64,000 nucleotides of DNA from Achromobacter anxifer (lineage in GTDB: Bacteria > Pseudomonadota > Gammaproteobacteria > Burkholderiales > Burkholderiaceae_B), in NCBI RefSeq assembly GCF_903652925.1, contig NZ_CAHLAR010000001.1:248001-312000 (forward strand), given 5' to 3'. Below are positions 54,994 to 63,670 of this stretch, one piece after another (the first letter of the stretch is position 1; every line of letters begins with the position of its first letter). Made by a program: the position numbers and the translations under genes. Under the pieces are notes generated by a model. It ran no database searches. It was not told where the DNA came from and was given only the letters and a program-made list of their open reading frames with translations.

Positions 54994-55929
54994 TTACTCG
55001 ACCGTATCAGCCTGCGCGCCGTCGGGGGCGCCGATGCCGCGCACGATGTGGTCCAGCAGTTCGCGCGCGGCGGGCGAGACATGGCGGCCGGCGCGGCTCA
55101 GCACGTGCAGGCTGCCCTGGTTGAGGATGGGGTTGGCCAGCGGCAGGCTGGCCAGGCGCTGGGCCCGCATGTCGGCCGTGACCGCGATGGGCGGCGTCAG
55201 GGCGTAGCCGATGCCGGCCGCCGCGAACTGCCACAGCGCCTTGAAGGACGAGGTGGTCAGCACATTGCGCAGCCGCACCTGTTCGCTGATCTCGGCGGCC
55301 TGGATGTGCTGGCGCACGCCGAAGCCTTCCTGCATCGACGCCCCGGGATATTCGGCCAGGTCGGTCAGCAGCAGGGGGCGGCGCAGCCGGGTCAGCGGAT
55401 GATCCTCGCGCACGATGGCGCGGATCGGCTCGGGCCGCGAGTAATGGGTGCGCAGGCGGGCGTCGTTGGGCGGCTGGAACACCAGTCCTATATAGGCTCG
55501 GTCATCGACGATGCGCTGCACGATCTCGGAGGTGCGCGCCACGTCGATGTCCAGCGTGACCTCGGGGTGGCTGCGCCAGTAGCCGGGCAGCACGCGTTCG
55601 AACATCAGCTCCACGAAGCCCTCGCCCAGCACCAGGTCTATATGTCCTCGTTCTGCCTTGCGCAGGCTGTCGATCTCGGAGAAGAAGCTCTCCTGGATAT
55701 CCTGCTGGCGCTTGATGTAGCGCGCCAGGATGTGGCCCGCGTCGGTCGGCACCACGCCGCGTCCGCGGCGCTCGAACAGGGCGATGCCGCAGTCGCGCTC
55801 CAGCGCGGCGATGGCGCGGCTGACGGCGGACGGGTCCATGTCCAGCACTTCGGCCGCGCCACGCACCGAGCCGCGGCTCATGACCTGCATGAAGTAATGG
55901 GTGCGGCGGGCGTCGAGTTTTTCGTCCAT
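54994..55929 (-). CDS. LysR family transcriptional regulator
   Basis: A 311-residue LysR regulator. The HTH is YFMQVMSRGSVRGAAEVLD and DPSAVSRAIAALERDCGI (residues ~12-50), and the effector domain covers ~95-300 with HIDLVLGEGFVELMF and ARTSEIVQRIVDDRAYIGLVF (in part). The start MDEKLDARR follows GGAG; a frame beginning 13 codons earlier is less likely. It is divergent from the DUF3100-like membrane protein at 56221, and three stacked palindromes lie between them, so it likely controls that gene. Confidence 0.88.
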   Translation of the reverse strand: MDEKLDARRTHYFMQVMSRGSVRGAAEVLDMDPSAVSRAIAALERDCGIALFERRGRGVVPTDAGHILARYIKRQQDIQESFFSEIDSLRKAERGHIDLVLGEGFVELMFERVLPGYWRSHPEVTLDIDVARTSEIVQRIVDDRAYIGLVFQPPNDARLRTHYSRPEPIRAIVREDHPLTRLRRPLLLTDLAEYPGASMQEGFGVRQHIQAAEISEQVRLRNVLTTSSFKALWQFAAAGIGYALTPPIAVTADMRAQRLASLPLANPILNQGSLHVLSRAGRHVSPAARELLDHIVRGIGAPDGAQADTVE

Positions 55930-55989
55930 GGCGGGGACTCCGGAGCGGGAATGCGGCGGCAGATCCACAGATAAAATAAGGGTTTACCC

Positions 55990-56054
55990 TTGCATGATCC
56001 GAGATCATGCAAAATTTTCCCTGGAAAAGCTTGTCCGTTGCATTTTACGCAACG
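55990..56054. promoter_or_regulatory. Three stacked palindromes between LysR and DUF3100-like genes
   Basis: TTGCATGATC-CGA-GATCATGCAA (55990-56012, 10-bp perfect arms), TTTTCC-CT-GGAAAA (56015-56028) and CGTTGC-N7-GCAACG (56036-56054) follow each other within 65 bp. The first contains the T-N11-A pattern used by LysR proteins. Together they look like an operator/promoter complex for the divergent LysR and membrane-protein genes. Confidence 0.6.
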
Positions 56055-56220
56055 TTTATGCGCCAGCCCTGTCATGGTTGCGCGCCGGGCCCCCGGCGAA
56101 AATCGGCCCTGCTGCGCGCGCCATCGCCGCCGCCGCGTTGCGCCGCCCGCTGCGGGCGCAGGCCGGCCGGGATTGCGGCGGGCAGCCACGACGACTATTC
56201 ACGTTCATCAGGGGAATCCG

Positions 56221-57561
56221 ATGTCTCACGCCAGCGCCAGCCTGGCCGCGCCCTCCATGCCGCTATCCGGGCGCATCCGCATGCTCGCCGCCATCCTGCT
56301 GGTGGTCGTCATTGCCGAAGCGATCGGCAGCGCCACCTTCAACGTGGGTCCGGGCAAGATCATCCTGCAGCCGATGTTGTGGGCCATCTTCATCGGCGCC
56401 ATCGTGGCCGCCATCGGCCAGCGCCTGCCCGCCGGCCTGAACATCGACACGGCCATGCAGACCCGCATCAGCGGCTATCTGCAGTACGCGCTGCTGCCCT
56501 TCCTGGCCAAGCTGGGCCTGATGGTGGGCGGCGCCTTGCCGCAGGTGCGCGAAGCCGGCTGGGCGCTGGTCTTCCAGGAATTCGGCCACTTCTTCGGCAC
56601 CATGGCCGTGGGCCTGCCGCTGGCCCTGCTGCTGGGCATCAAGCGCGAAGCCATCGGCGCCACCTTCTCGGTGGGCCGCGAGCCCAGCCTGGCCATCATT
56701 GGCGAACGCTACGGGATGAATTCGCCCGAAGGCCGCGGCGTGATGGCCGAGTACATCACTGGTACCGTGATCGGCGCGCTGTTCGTGGCGTTGATGGCCG
56801 GCTTCATCACCAGCCTGAACATCTTCGATCCGCGCTCGCTCGCCATGGGCGCCGGCGTGGGTTCGGGCAGCATGATGGCCGCCGGCGTCGGCGCGATCGC
56901 TTCCCAGCAGACGCCCGAGGTCGCGCACCAGGTGGCCGCGCTGGCCGCCGCCGCCAACCTGCTGACCACGGTGGTGGGCGTGTACTTCACGCTGTTCATC
57001 TCGCTGCCGACCACGATTTTCCTGTACGGCAAGCTGGAGCCCGTGCTGGGCCGCTTCTCGCGCGGCAAGGCCGAGGCCGCCGTGACCGCCGACGAGCCGG
57101 TCACGCAGGACGCGCCGGCGCACGGCGCCAAGATGGGCTTCGGCGACCGCCTGACCGCCTACGTCATCTGCGGCCTGTTCGCCCTGGTGGGCAACCGCCT
57201 GGGCTACAACGTGCCCTTCGCCGACGCCCTGCCGGGCATGGGCATCATCATCCTGCTGGTCGTCATCACCGACCTGGTGCTGCGCGTGGTGCCCAAGCTG
57301 CCGGCCGTGTTCGTGCTGTCGCTGATCGCCATGACCGCCGGCTGCCCGGGCGTGCTGCCGTACTCGGACCAGATCATCGCCCTGGTCGGCAAGGTGAACT
57401 TCCTGCCGTTCACGACGGTGATCCTGGCCATGGCCGGCCTGTCGATCCTGAAGGACCTGCCGGCCTTCCGCAAGCTGGGCTGGAAGATCGTGGTGGTGTC
57501 CCTGGCCGCCAATGCGGGCACCTTCCTGGGCGCGACCATGATCGCGGAATTCTTCCACTGA
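56221..57561 (+). CDS. DUF3100-like integral membrane protein (putative transporter)
   Basis: A 446-residue protein with about eleven hydrophobic segments, for example MLAAILLVVVIAEAIG, LGLMVGGALPQV, GTMAVGLPLALLLGI and VILAMAGLSILKDLP. Two similar halves are separated by a hydrophilic loop (residues ~275-305). The length and segments such as GMGIIILLVVITDLVLRVVPKLP fit DUF3100 membrane proteins, possibly related to ion-gradient exchangers; I could not confirm this. CAGGGGAA precedes the start, and a strong terminator follows at 57584. A divergent LysR gene suggests substrate-controlled expression. Confidence 0.72.
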   Translation: MSHASASLAAPSMPLSGRIRMLAAILLVVVIAEAIGSATFNVGPGKIILQPMLWAIFIGAIVAAIGQRLPAGLNIDTAMQTRISGYLQYALLPFLAKLGLMVGGALPQVREAGWALVFQEFGHFFGTMAVGLPLALLLGIKREAIGATFSVGREPSLAIIGERYGMNSPEGRGVMAEYITGTVIGALFVALMAGFITSLNIFDPRSLAMGAGVGSGSMMAAGVGAIASQQTPEVAHQVAALAAAANLLTTVVGVYFTLFISLPTTIFLYGKLEPVLGRFSRGKAEAAVTADEPVTQDAPAHGAKMGFGDRLTAYVICGLFALVGNRLGYNVPFADALPGMGIIILLVVITDLVLRVVPKLPAVFVLSLIAMTAGCPGVLPYSDQIIALVGKVNFLPFTTVILAMAGLSILKDLPAFRKLGWKIVVVSLAANAGTFLGATMIAEFFH

Positions 57562-57583
57562 GCGCAGCTCGCCACGAATGAAA

Positions 57584-57615
57584 AACCGCCTGATGCGTCA
57601 GGCGGTTTTTTTTTT
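57584..57615. terminator. Bidirectional rho-independent terminator
   Basis: A 10-bp perfect stem (AACCGCCTGA / TCAGGCGGTT) with a TGCG loop, A run on the left and ten T on the right. It ends the membrane-protein gene on the plus strand and the unknown gene at 57632 on the minus strand. Confidence 0.9.
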
Positions 57616-57631
57616 CGGCTGGTCAGGCTGG

Positions 57632-58144
57632 TCAGGGCTTGAAGCCCGGCCGGTAGCGCGCCTGGTCCGTGACGTTCTCGGTCGCGCCGATGTTGGCGAC
57701 CTTGGGTATGCCCAGGCCCGCCGCCTTCATGGCCACGGCCGTCTGCAGTTCCTGGACCTGCGGATTGCCCATGGCCAGGCGATAGGCCTGCAGCGGCATC
57801 AGGCCCTCGATGGTGCCCAGGTCATTGGCGGAGCCGGCGCGCTGCGCCACGGGATCCGGCTGCGCGGCGTAGTCCTCGACCGCGCGCCGCATGCGCGAGT
57901 CCGCGTACAGGTCGCGCAGCGCATCCGCGTGCGGGGCGGCGAAGGCGGTCAGCGGCAGCGCCGGTCGCGGGTCCGCGCGTTCGCGCACGGCTTGCGCCGC
58001 ATGGCTTGCAGCGGCGGCCTTGGCTGCCTGTACCTGGGCGACGTCGCGGGTCGCGAGGAATGGATGTGTGGCGTCCAGCGCGGCGGAGCGCGCGGGGTAG
58101 GGCGCGGCAGCCCGGGAGATGGCGGAGATCGCAGCGACGTTCAT
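57632..58144 (-). CDS. Uncharacterised Ala-rich protein
   Basis: A 170-residue soluble protein, not recognised. It starts MNVAAISAISRAAAPYPARSA with no membrane segment or signal peptide and is rich in Ala, Arg and Gln (VQAAKAAAASHAAQAVRERA). The C-terminal half has NDLGTIEGLMPLQAYRLAMG, then VQELQTAVAMKAAGLGIPKVAN. The compact second half and conserved-looking GTIEGL suggest a real gene; its place after a shared terminator supports this. Alanine-rich N-termini of this type occur in secreted or type III-exported proteins, but nothing here proves that. Confidence 0.65.
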   Translation of the reverse strand: MNVAAISAISRAAAPYPARSAALDATHPFLATRDVAQVQAAKAAAASHAAQAVRERADPRPALPLTAFAAPHADALRDLYADSRMRRAVEDYAAQPDPVAQRAGSANDLGTIEGLMPLQAYRLAMGNPQVQELQTAVAMKAAGLGIPKVANIGATENVTDQARYRPGFKP

Positions 58145-58222
58145 GCTGTGCCCCTTCTGGTGATGGCCGGCGGATTGGCCCGCCCGGCAGTTTCACTGTA
58201 ACAGCTGGGGGCGATCGAGGCG

Positions 58223-58252
58223 AAAAAAAGGCCCCCGCGCGGGCGGGGGCCT
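58223..58252 (-). terminator. Terminator of the 58.3-64 kb operon
   Basis: A 10-bp GC stem (AGGCCCCCGC / GCGGGGGCCT) with an A7 run on its left, which becomes a T run on the minus strand. It lies 91 bp after the GST stop codon, the last gene of the long minus-strand operon. Confidence 0.85.
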
Positions 58253-58343
58253 GGCGGCGCTGCAACTGGGCAGCGCCGTAGCGGGCAGGTGATGGCCAGG
58301 GAGCCCGGCGGGTTCTCCCGGCCCTATGCCTGCCCAAACCGGA

Positions 58344-58943
58344 TCAGGGCTTGGTTGCCTGCATCGACGGACGCTGGCTGAAGGTCTCGTACCAGGCGGC
58401 GGTGGCGGGGTGGCCGGCGCGCCAGTCCAGGTCGGGAAAGCGGAAATCCAGGTAGCCCAGTGCGCAGCCGATGGTGATGGTGCCGATGTCGAGGCGGCCG
58501 TTCAGCGAGGCGGCGTTCTTCTCCACCAGGGCGAGGCCGTCGCGGACCTTGCCCAGCTGGCCTTCGAACCAGCCGTCCCAGCGCAGGGCTTCCGGACGCA
58601 GCACGGATTCATAGCGGGCCAGCAAGGCCGCGCCCAGCATGCCGTCGGCCATCGACTGTTCCGTCAGCACCTGCCAGCGCGCCTTGCCGGCCGGGAACAG
58701 CGCGCCGCCGCCCAGGTCGTTCAGGTATTCGCAGATGACGCGGCTGTCGTACAGGACCTGGCCGTCATCGGTGATGAAGGTCGGCACCTGGCCCAGCGGA
58801 TTGCTGGGGATGATGGTCTGGTCGCGCGCGACGGGGCCGGCCGCGCTGGGCAGCTTTTCGATGCGGTCGGCCAGGCCGAGCTCATGGGCGATGACCATGC
58901 ATTTGCGCACGAAGGGCGACGCGGGCGAGTAGAAGAGTTTCAT
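58344..58943 (-). CDS. Glutathione S-transferase family protein
   Basis: A 199-residue GST. The N-terminal thioredoxin-like domain is MKLFYSPASPFVRKCMVIAH with the conserved NPLGQVPTFITDDG and the glutathione-binding LYDSRVICEYL; the C-terminal helical domain has SMADGMLGAALLARY and AIGCALGYLDFRFP-type TIGCALGYLDFRFPDLDW. Start at 58943 (MKLFYSPAS) is chosen as the conserved N-terminus. It ends the minus-strand operon of SDR/FAD/LIV genes, with 25 bp to the preceding gene, and may detoxify or isomerise a pathway intermediate. Confidence 0.9.
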   Translation of the reverse strand: MKLFYSPASPFVRKCMVIAHELGLADRIEKLPSAAGPVARDQTIIPSNPLGQVPTFITDDGQVLYDSRVICEYLNDLGGGALFPAGKARWQVLTEQSMADGMLGAALLARYESVLRPEALRWDGWFEGQLGKVRDGLALVEKNAASLNGRLDIGTITIGCALGYLDFRFPDLDWRAGHPATAAWYETFSQRPSMQATKP

Positions 58944-58968
58944 GGGGATCCTTGTCGGTGGAGAGGCG

Positions 58969-60675
58969 TCAGTGTTGTGCATGCGCCAGATGTTGTCCAG
59001 CGATCCAGCCGAAGGTCAGGGCGGGACCGAGCGTGATGCCGGGGCCGGGATAGGCGCCGCCCATCACGGATTGCATGTCGTTGCCGGCCACGTACAGGCC
59101 GGGAATGGGCGCGCCCGCGGCGTCCAGGGCCTGGGCGTCGGGGTTTGCGGCGATGCCGCAGGCCGTGCCGATGTCGCCCGGGTAGACCTGGACCGCGTAA
59201 TAGGGGCTCGCGGCCAGCGGCGCCAGGCAGGGATTGGGCGCATGCTCCGGGTCGCCCAGGTAGCGGTTGTAGGCGGTCGATCCCTTGCCGAAGTCCGGGT
59301 CCAGGCCTTGGGAGGCGTGGGCGTTGTAGCGCTCCACGGTGGCTTGCAGCGTATCGCCGGGCACGCCCAGCCGCGCCGCCAGCGCCGCCAGCGTGGGGGC
59401 TTGCAGCAGATAGCCCGCGTCGATCAGATGCTGGCGCGGCCTGCCGCCAGGCAGCGCCAGGCCCAGGCCCCAAGTGTCGATGAAGCGCTGGTCGCAGATG
59501 AGGAAGGCGGGAATGCTTGGCGCCGTGTCGTGGCTGCGGTACATGGCCTGCACGAACTCATGGTACGAGGCCGATTCGTTGACGAAACGCCGGCCCGCGC
59601 CGTTTACCGCGATGAGGCCGGGCTTGGCGCGGTCCCACACCAGATGCGGATAATGCAGGCGCTTGCCGTCGGCGGATTCCAGCACGGACACCGGCGCCCA
59701 GAACGCGGGGCTGGCGTGGCCCGTGCCGAGCGCCGCGCCCGCGCTCTCCGACAGGCGGATGCCGTCGCCGGCATTGTCCCGCGGCGACATGGACCACAGG
59801 CCGGTGGGCTGCGGATAGGTCCGAGCGCGGCGTTCGGGATCCCAGGGAAAGCCGCCCGTGGCCATCACCACGCCGCGCCGCGCGCGGATGTTCAGCGTCT
59901 TGCCGCCGCGCGCGACCGCGGCGCCCAGCACGCGGCCTGACGGGTCGCGATGCAGCTCGAGGGCGGGGGTGTCGAGCCAGTAGTCGATCTTGCGCGCCAG
60001 CAAGGCGTGGAACAGCTGTGCGGCCAGCGCATTGCCCAGCAGCAGTCGGGTGCCGCGGTGATAGCCGCGCGCGCGGTCCGCGGCATAGCGCAGCACCAGC
60101 TTCATGCTGTGACGCCAGGCCGCGAACGAACGGGTGGCCCGCAGCAGATGGCGCACGTCGGTGATGTTGACCATCATGCCGCCCAGCACCGTGAATTCCT
60201 TGAGCGGATCGCGCAGCGAGCGGAAGTCGCGACCCAGCCTGCGGCCGTCGAACTCCAGCGGGTCCAGCGAGCGTCCGCCCATCGCGGCGCCCGGCAGATC
60301 GGGGTAGTAATCCGGCGAGGCGGTGCGCGCGGCCACGTCCAGGATGCCGCGCGACGCCAGGTAATCCATCATGCGCGGGCCGGCTTCCAGATAGGCGCGC
60401 TTCATGTCGTCCGGAGCGGCCGCGCCCACGGTCTGTTCCAGATAGGTCCAGACGCGGTCCATGCTGTCCGGGTGCCCGGCGGCTTCGGTCTGCGCGTTCA
60501 GCGGAATCCACAGCGCGCCGCCGGAGATCGCGGTGGAGCCGCCTATGCGGCCGGTCTTCTCAACCAGCAGCACGTCCAGCCCTTCCTCGCGCGCCGTCAG
60601 CGCCGCGGCCATGCCGCCCGCGCCCGAGCCGACGACCAGCGCGTCGACTTCCTTGTCCCAAGTGATGCCTTCCAT
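58969..60675 (-). CDS. FAD-dependent dehydrogenase, KstD/fumarate reductase family
   Basis: A 568-residue flavoprotein of the 3-ketosteroid dehydrogenase / fumarate-reductase group. FAD binding is by KEVDALVVGSGAGGMAAALTA (~residues 5-26) and LLVEKTGRIGGSTAISGGALWIP; the middle has GRRFVNESASYHEF, and the C-terminus GLYVAGNDMQSVMGGAYPGPG binds FAD again. Members dehydrogenate ring ketones to enones or reduce fumarate-like bonds. Clustering with two SDRs and a LIV-type importer suggests degradation of a cyclic or terpenoid-like compound. No signal peptide is present. Confidence 0.88.
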   Translation of the reverse strand: MEGITWDKEVDALVVGSGAGGMAAALTAREEGLDVLLVEKTGRIGGSTAISGGALWIPLNAQTEAAGHPDSMDRVWTYLEQTVGAAAPDDMKRAYLEAGPRMMDYLASRGILDVAARTASPDYYPDLPGAAMGGRSLDPLEFDGRRLGRDFRSLRDPLKEFTVLGGMMVNITDVRHLLRATRSFAAWRHSMKLVLRYAADRARGYHRGTRLLLGNALAAQLFHALLARKIDYWLDTPALELHRDPSGRVLGAAVARGGKTLNIRARRGVVMATGGFPWDPERRARTYPQPTGLWSMSPRDNAGDGIRLSESAGAALGTGHASPAFWAPVSVLESADGKRLHYPHLVWDRAKPGLIAVNGAGRRFVNESASYHEFVQAMYRSHDTAPSIPAFLICDQRFIDTWGLGLALPGGRPRQHLIDAGYLLQAPTLAALAARLGVPGDTLQATVERYNAHASQGLDPDFGKGSTAYNRYLGDPEHAPNPCLAPLAASPYYAVQVYPGDIGTACGIAANPDAQALDAAGAPIPGLYVAGNDMQSVMGGAYPGPGITLGPALTFGWIAGQHLAHAQH

Positions 60676-60680
60676 GCTGC

Positions 60681-61409
60681 CTATGCTCCCGAACCGCCCA
60701 GCGACTTGCCGCCGTCCACGAAGATGACCTGGCCAGTGATGAAGTCCATGTGCGGCGCGGCCAGGAAGGACACGGCATTGGCGATGTCTTGCGGTTGCCC
60801 CGCGCGGCCGGTGGGCTGCAGGGCCAGTTGGGCCGCCAGGCGTTCGGGCGTGAGATTGCGCAAGAGCGGGGTGTCGATGAGGCCGGGGGCGATGGCGTTG
60901 ACCAGAATGCCGCGCGGGGCCAGCTCCATGGCCGAGGCCCGCGTGTAGCCGACCAGGGCCGCTTTCGATGCCACGTAGTGCGGGTGGTTCTTCGCGCCCA
61001 GGTAGGCGCGCGACGCGATATTGACGATCTTGGCGCCAGGCGCCATGTCGCGCGCGGCTTCCTGCGTCAGGGTCGCCACCGCCAGCAGATTGACGTCGAA
61101 GGCGCGGCGGTAATCGGCGCTGTCCACCTCAAAGAATTTGCGTTCGTCGAACAATCCCGCGTTGTTGACCAGCGCGGCCAGCGGCGCGAGCGAGCGCGCC
61201 AGCGCGCGCGTGGCGGCTTCGTTGGTCAGGTCCACCACGCGGTGTTCCACGTCCAGTCCTTGCGCCCGCAGCGCTTCGGCTTCCTTCGCGGCCAGTTCCG
61301 CGTTGCGGTCGGCCAGTACGACGCGAAAGCCGTCGCGCGCCAGCCGTTCCACGATTGCCAGGCCCATGCCGCTTGCGCCGCCCGTGACCAATGCCGTGCC
61401 CAGATCCAT
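60681..61409 (-). CDS. SDR family oxidoreductase
   Basis: A 242-residue short-chain dehydrogenase. ALVTGGASGMGLAIVERLA is the cofactor motif, VVLADRNAELA (NAD-type Asp) follows, LVNNAGLFDER is motif two and the catalytic residues are in NIASRAYLGAKNHPHYVASKAAL. The C-terminus has FLAAPHMDFITGQVIFVDGG. Only 5 bp separate it from the KstD-like gene, and 9 bp from the next SDR, so all belong to one operon. Confidence 0.88.
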   Translation of the reverse strand: MDLGTALVTGGASGMGLAIVERLARDGFRVVLADRNAELAAKEAEALRAQGLDVEHRVVDLTNEAATRALARSLAPLAALVNNAGLFDERKFFEVDSADYRRAFDVNLLAVATLTQEAARDMAPGAKIVNIASRAYLGAKNHPHYVASKAALVGYTRASAMELAPRGILVNAIAPGLIDTPLLRNLTPERLAAQLALQPTGRAGQPQDIANAVSFLAAPHMDFITGQVIFVDGGKSLGGSGA

Positions 61410-61418
61410 GATGTTTCC

Positions 61419-62174
61419 TTATACGGCCAGATAGCCGCCGTCCACCGGCAGCACCACGCCATTCACGTAGCTGGCCATGTCCGAGGCCAGGAACAGCACC
61501 GGCCCGACGATCTCGTCGGCCCGTCCCGCGCGCGCCATGGGGGCGCGCTGCATGTACCAGTCCGTGCCTTGCGCCTGCGAGCGCTGGCCGGCCGTCATCT
61601 CGGTTTCCATCAAGCCGGGCGCTACGGCGTTCACACGCACGCCGTGCGGCGCCAGGTCGCGCGCCAGCACTTCGGTGAACGAGCGTACGCCGCCCTTGGA
61701 CACCACGTAGCCCGCGGTCGATATGCTGCAGCCGTAGGCCACGATGGAGCACAGGTTGACGATGGCGCCGCGCGTGGCCTTGAGCTGTTCGACGAAGGCA
61801 TGCGTGACGTTGAAGGTGCCTTGCAGGTTCACGCTCATCAGGCGTTCCCAGATCTCGGGCGTGTTCGGATCGTCGAAGGGCGCGCGAGCGGAGATCCCGG
61901 CGTTGTTGACCAGCACGTCCAGGTTGCCGTGTTCGGTGGCGGACCGCTGCGCGAAGGCGCGGACCGCGGCGGCATCGGTTACGTCCAGCACGGCGTCGGC
62001 CGCCTTGCCGCCCGCGCCGCGGATGGCCTGCACGGTGGCGGCGGCCAGCGCCGCGTCCACGTCGGCGACGATCACCGACGCGCCTTGCCTGGCGAAACCC
62101 TGCGCGATGGCCGCGCCCAGGCCGCGGCCGGCGCCCGTGACGAGGACCCGCTTGTCTTGCATCGATATCATCAT
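61419..62174 (-). CDS. SDR family oxidoreductase
   Basis: A 251-residue short-chain dehydrogenase. The cofactor motif is RVLVTGAGRGLGAAIAQGF, then VIVADVDAAL (NAD-type), LVNNAGISARAPFDD and the catalytic LCSIVAYGCSISTAGYVVSKGG, ending FLASDMASYVNGVVLPVDGG. AAGGA lies 7 bases before the start at 62174; internal Met codons 2 and 5 are less likely. It has about 60% length overlap in design with the SDR at 60681, but the sequences differ clearly, so the two likely act on different steps. Confidence 0.88.
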   Translation of the reverse strand: MMISMQDKRVLVTGAGRGLGAAIAQGFARQGASVIVADVDAALAAATVQAIRGAGGKAADAVLDVTDAAAVRAFAQRSATEHGNLDVLVNNAGISARAPFDDPNTPEIWERLMSVNLQGTFNVTHAFVEQLKATRGAIVNLCSIVAYGCSISTAGYVVSKGGVRSFTEVLARDLAPHGVRVNAVAPGLMETEMTAGQRSQAQGTDWYMQRAPMARAGRADEIVGPVLFLASDMASYVNGVVLPVDGGYLAV

Positions 62175-62193
62175 GGTCTGTCCTTGCGGCGCC

Positions 62194-62913
62194 TCAGGCG
62201 CCCAGATAGGCGCGCTGCACGCCTTCGTCGCTGGCGAGCGCCGCGGATTCGCCTTCCAGCGCGATTTCGCCGTTTTCCAGGATGTAGGCGTAGCTGGACA
62301 CCGACAGCGCCAGCTTCACGTTCTGCTCCACCAGCAGGATGGTGATGCCTTGCTCGTGGTTCAGCCGCAGCACGATGTCGAAGATCTGCTCCACCACCAG
62401 CGGCGACAGGCCCATGGACGGTTCGTCCAGCAGGATCATGCGCGGCCGCGCCATCATGGCGCGGCCGGTGGCCAGCATCTGCTGTTCGCCGCCGGACAGC
62501 GTCGCGGCCTTTTGCTCGTAGCGTTCGCGCAGGCGCGGGAAGGTGTCGCACACCATCTCCAGGTCCTGCCGGACGGCCGCCCGGTCGGCGCGCAGGTAGG
62601 CGCCCATCTCCAGGTTTTCGCGCACGCTCATTTCGCGGAAGATCTCGCGGCCTTCCGGCACCTGCACGATGCCGCGTCCGACGATGGCGTCGGCCGGCAG
62701 CCGGTGTATGGGCTGGCCGTCGAAGCGCACGCTGCCCGCGGTGGGCGCGACCAGGCGCGAGATCACGTTGAGCGTGGTGGACTTGCCCGCGCCGTTGGCA
62801 CCCAGCAGCGCCACGATGGCGCCTTGCGGCACTTTCAGCGACACGTCCTGCAGGGCGCGGATATTGCCGTAGGCGGCCGATACCGCGTCGACTTCAAGCA
62901 GATACTCAGCCAC
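62194..62913 (-). CDS. LIV-type ABC transporter ATP-binding protein (LivF family)
   Basis: A 239-residue ATPase with Walker A GANGAGKSTTLNVI, IVQVPEGREIFREMSVRENL, signature LSGGEQQMLATGRAM and Walker B MILLDEPSMGLSPLV. It is the second ATPase of the LIV-type importer whose LivG and LivM genes lie just upstream; its start overlaps the livG stop by 8 bases. In this system all components are separate genes, unlike the LivM-LivG fusion at 20840. Ligand is unknown. Confidence 0.92.
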   Translation of the reverse strand: MAEYLLEVDAVSAAYGNIRALQDVSLKVPQGAIVALLGANGAGKSTTLNVISRLVAPTAGSVRFDGQPIHRLPADAIVGRGIVQVPEGREIFREMSVRENLEMGAYLRADRAAVRQDLEMVCDTFPRLRERYEQKAATLSGGEQQMLATGRAMMARPRMILLDEPSMGLSPLVVEQIFDIVLRLNHEQGITILLVEQNVKLALSVSSYAYILENGEIALEGESAALASDEGVQRAYLGA

Positions 62914-63670
62914 CGGCGGCTCCCTTGCCCAGATAGGCCTCGATCACGCGGGGATTGCTGCGCACCTCCGCGGGCGTGCCTTCGGCGATCTTCTCGCCGA
63001 AGGACATGACGGTGATGCGATCCGAGATCGACATCACCAGCTGCATGACGTGCTCCACCAGCAGCACCGTGATGCCGTCGCGTTCGCACAGCTCGGTCAG
63101 CAGCCGGTCCAGCGTTTCGATCTCGCGGTTGCGCAGGCCGGCTGCGGGCTCGTCCAGCAGCAGCAGCTTGGGCGATATGGCCAGGGCGCGCGCCAGCTCC
63201 AGCATCTTCTGGCGGCCGAAGTCCAGGCTGCATGCGGGCGTGTCGAGGAAATCGGCCAGTCCCACGCGCTCCAGCAGGTGCTCGACCCGCTCGCGCGTTT
63301 GCGCGGCGGCCGGGCGCAGCAGCTTGCCGGCGCTGTCGGCGCCATGGGCATAGGTGCCCAGCAAGGCGTTCTCGCGCACGCTGAGCGCGCCGAACAGCTC
63401 CAGGTTCTGGAAGGTGCGGGCCACGCCCAGCGCCGCCATTTCGTGTGGCTTCCTGCGCGTGATGTCGACGCCGTCGAACAGGATGCTGCCGCTGCTGGGG
63501 CGGTAGTAGCGCGAAATGCAATTGAAGGTGGTGGACTTGCCCGCGCCGTTGGGGCCGATCAGCGCATGGATGCGGCCGCGCTCCACCTGCATGGACAGGC
63601 CGTTGATGGCGGTCAGGCCGCCGAACTTTACGGTCAGCCCTTGCACGTCCAGATAGGGATGGCTGCTCAT
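62906..63670 (-). CDS. LIV-type ABC transporter ATP-binding protein (LivG family)
   Basis: A 254-residue ATPase. Walker A is GPNGAGKSTTFNCI, then GVARTFQNLELFGALSVRENAL, a signature SLDFGRQKMLELARAL and Walker B LLLLDEPAAGLRNREI. The C-terminal SFGEKIAEGTPAEVRSNPRVIEAYLG tail is a LivG hallmark. Its start overlaps the stop of livM by 4 bases, so the operon order is livM, livG, livF, then the SDRs, the FAD enzyme and the GST. Confidence 0.92.
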   Translation of the reverse strand: MSSHPYLDVQGLTVKFGGLTAINGLSMQVERGRIHALIGPNGAGKSTTFNCISRYYRPSSGSILFDGVDITRRKPHEMAALGVARTFQNLELFGALSVRENALLGTYAHGADSAGKLLRPAAAQTRERVEHLLERVGLADFLDTPACSLDFGRQKMLELARALAISPKLLLLDEPAAGLRNREIETLDRLLTELCERDGITVLLVEHVMQLVMSISDRITVMSFGEKIAEGTPAEVRSNPRVIEAYLGKGAAGG

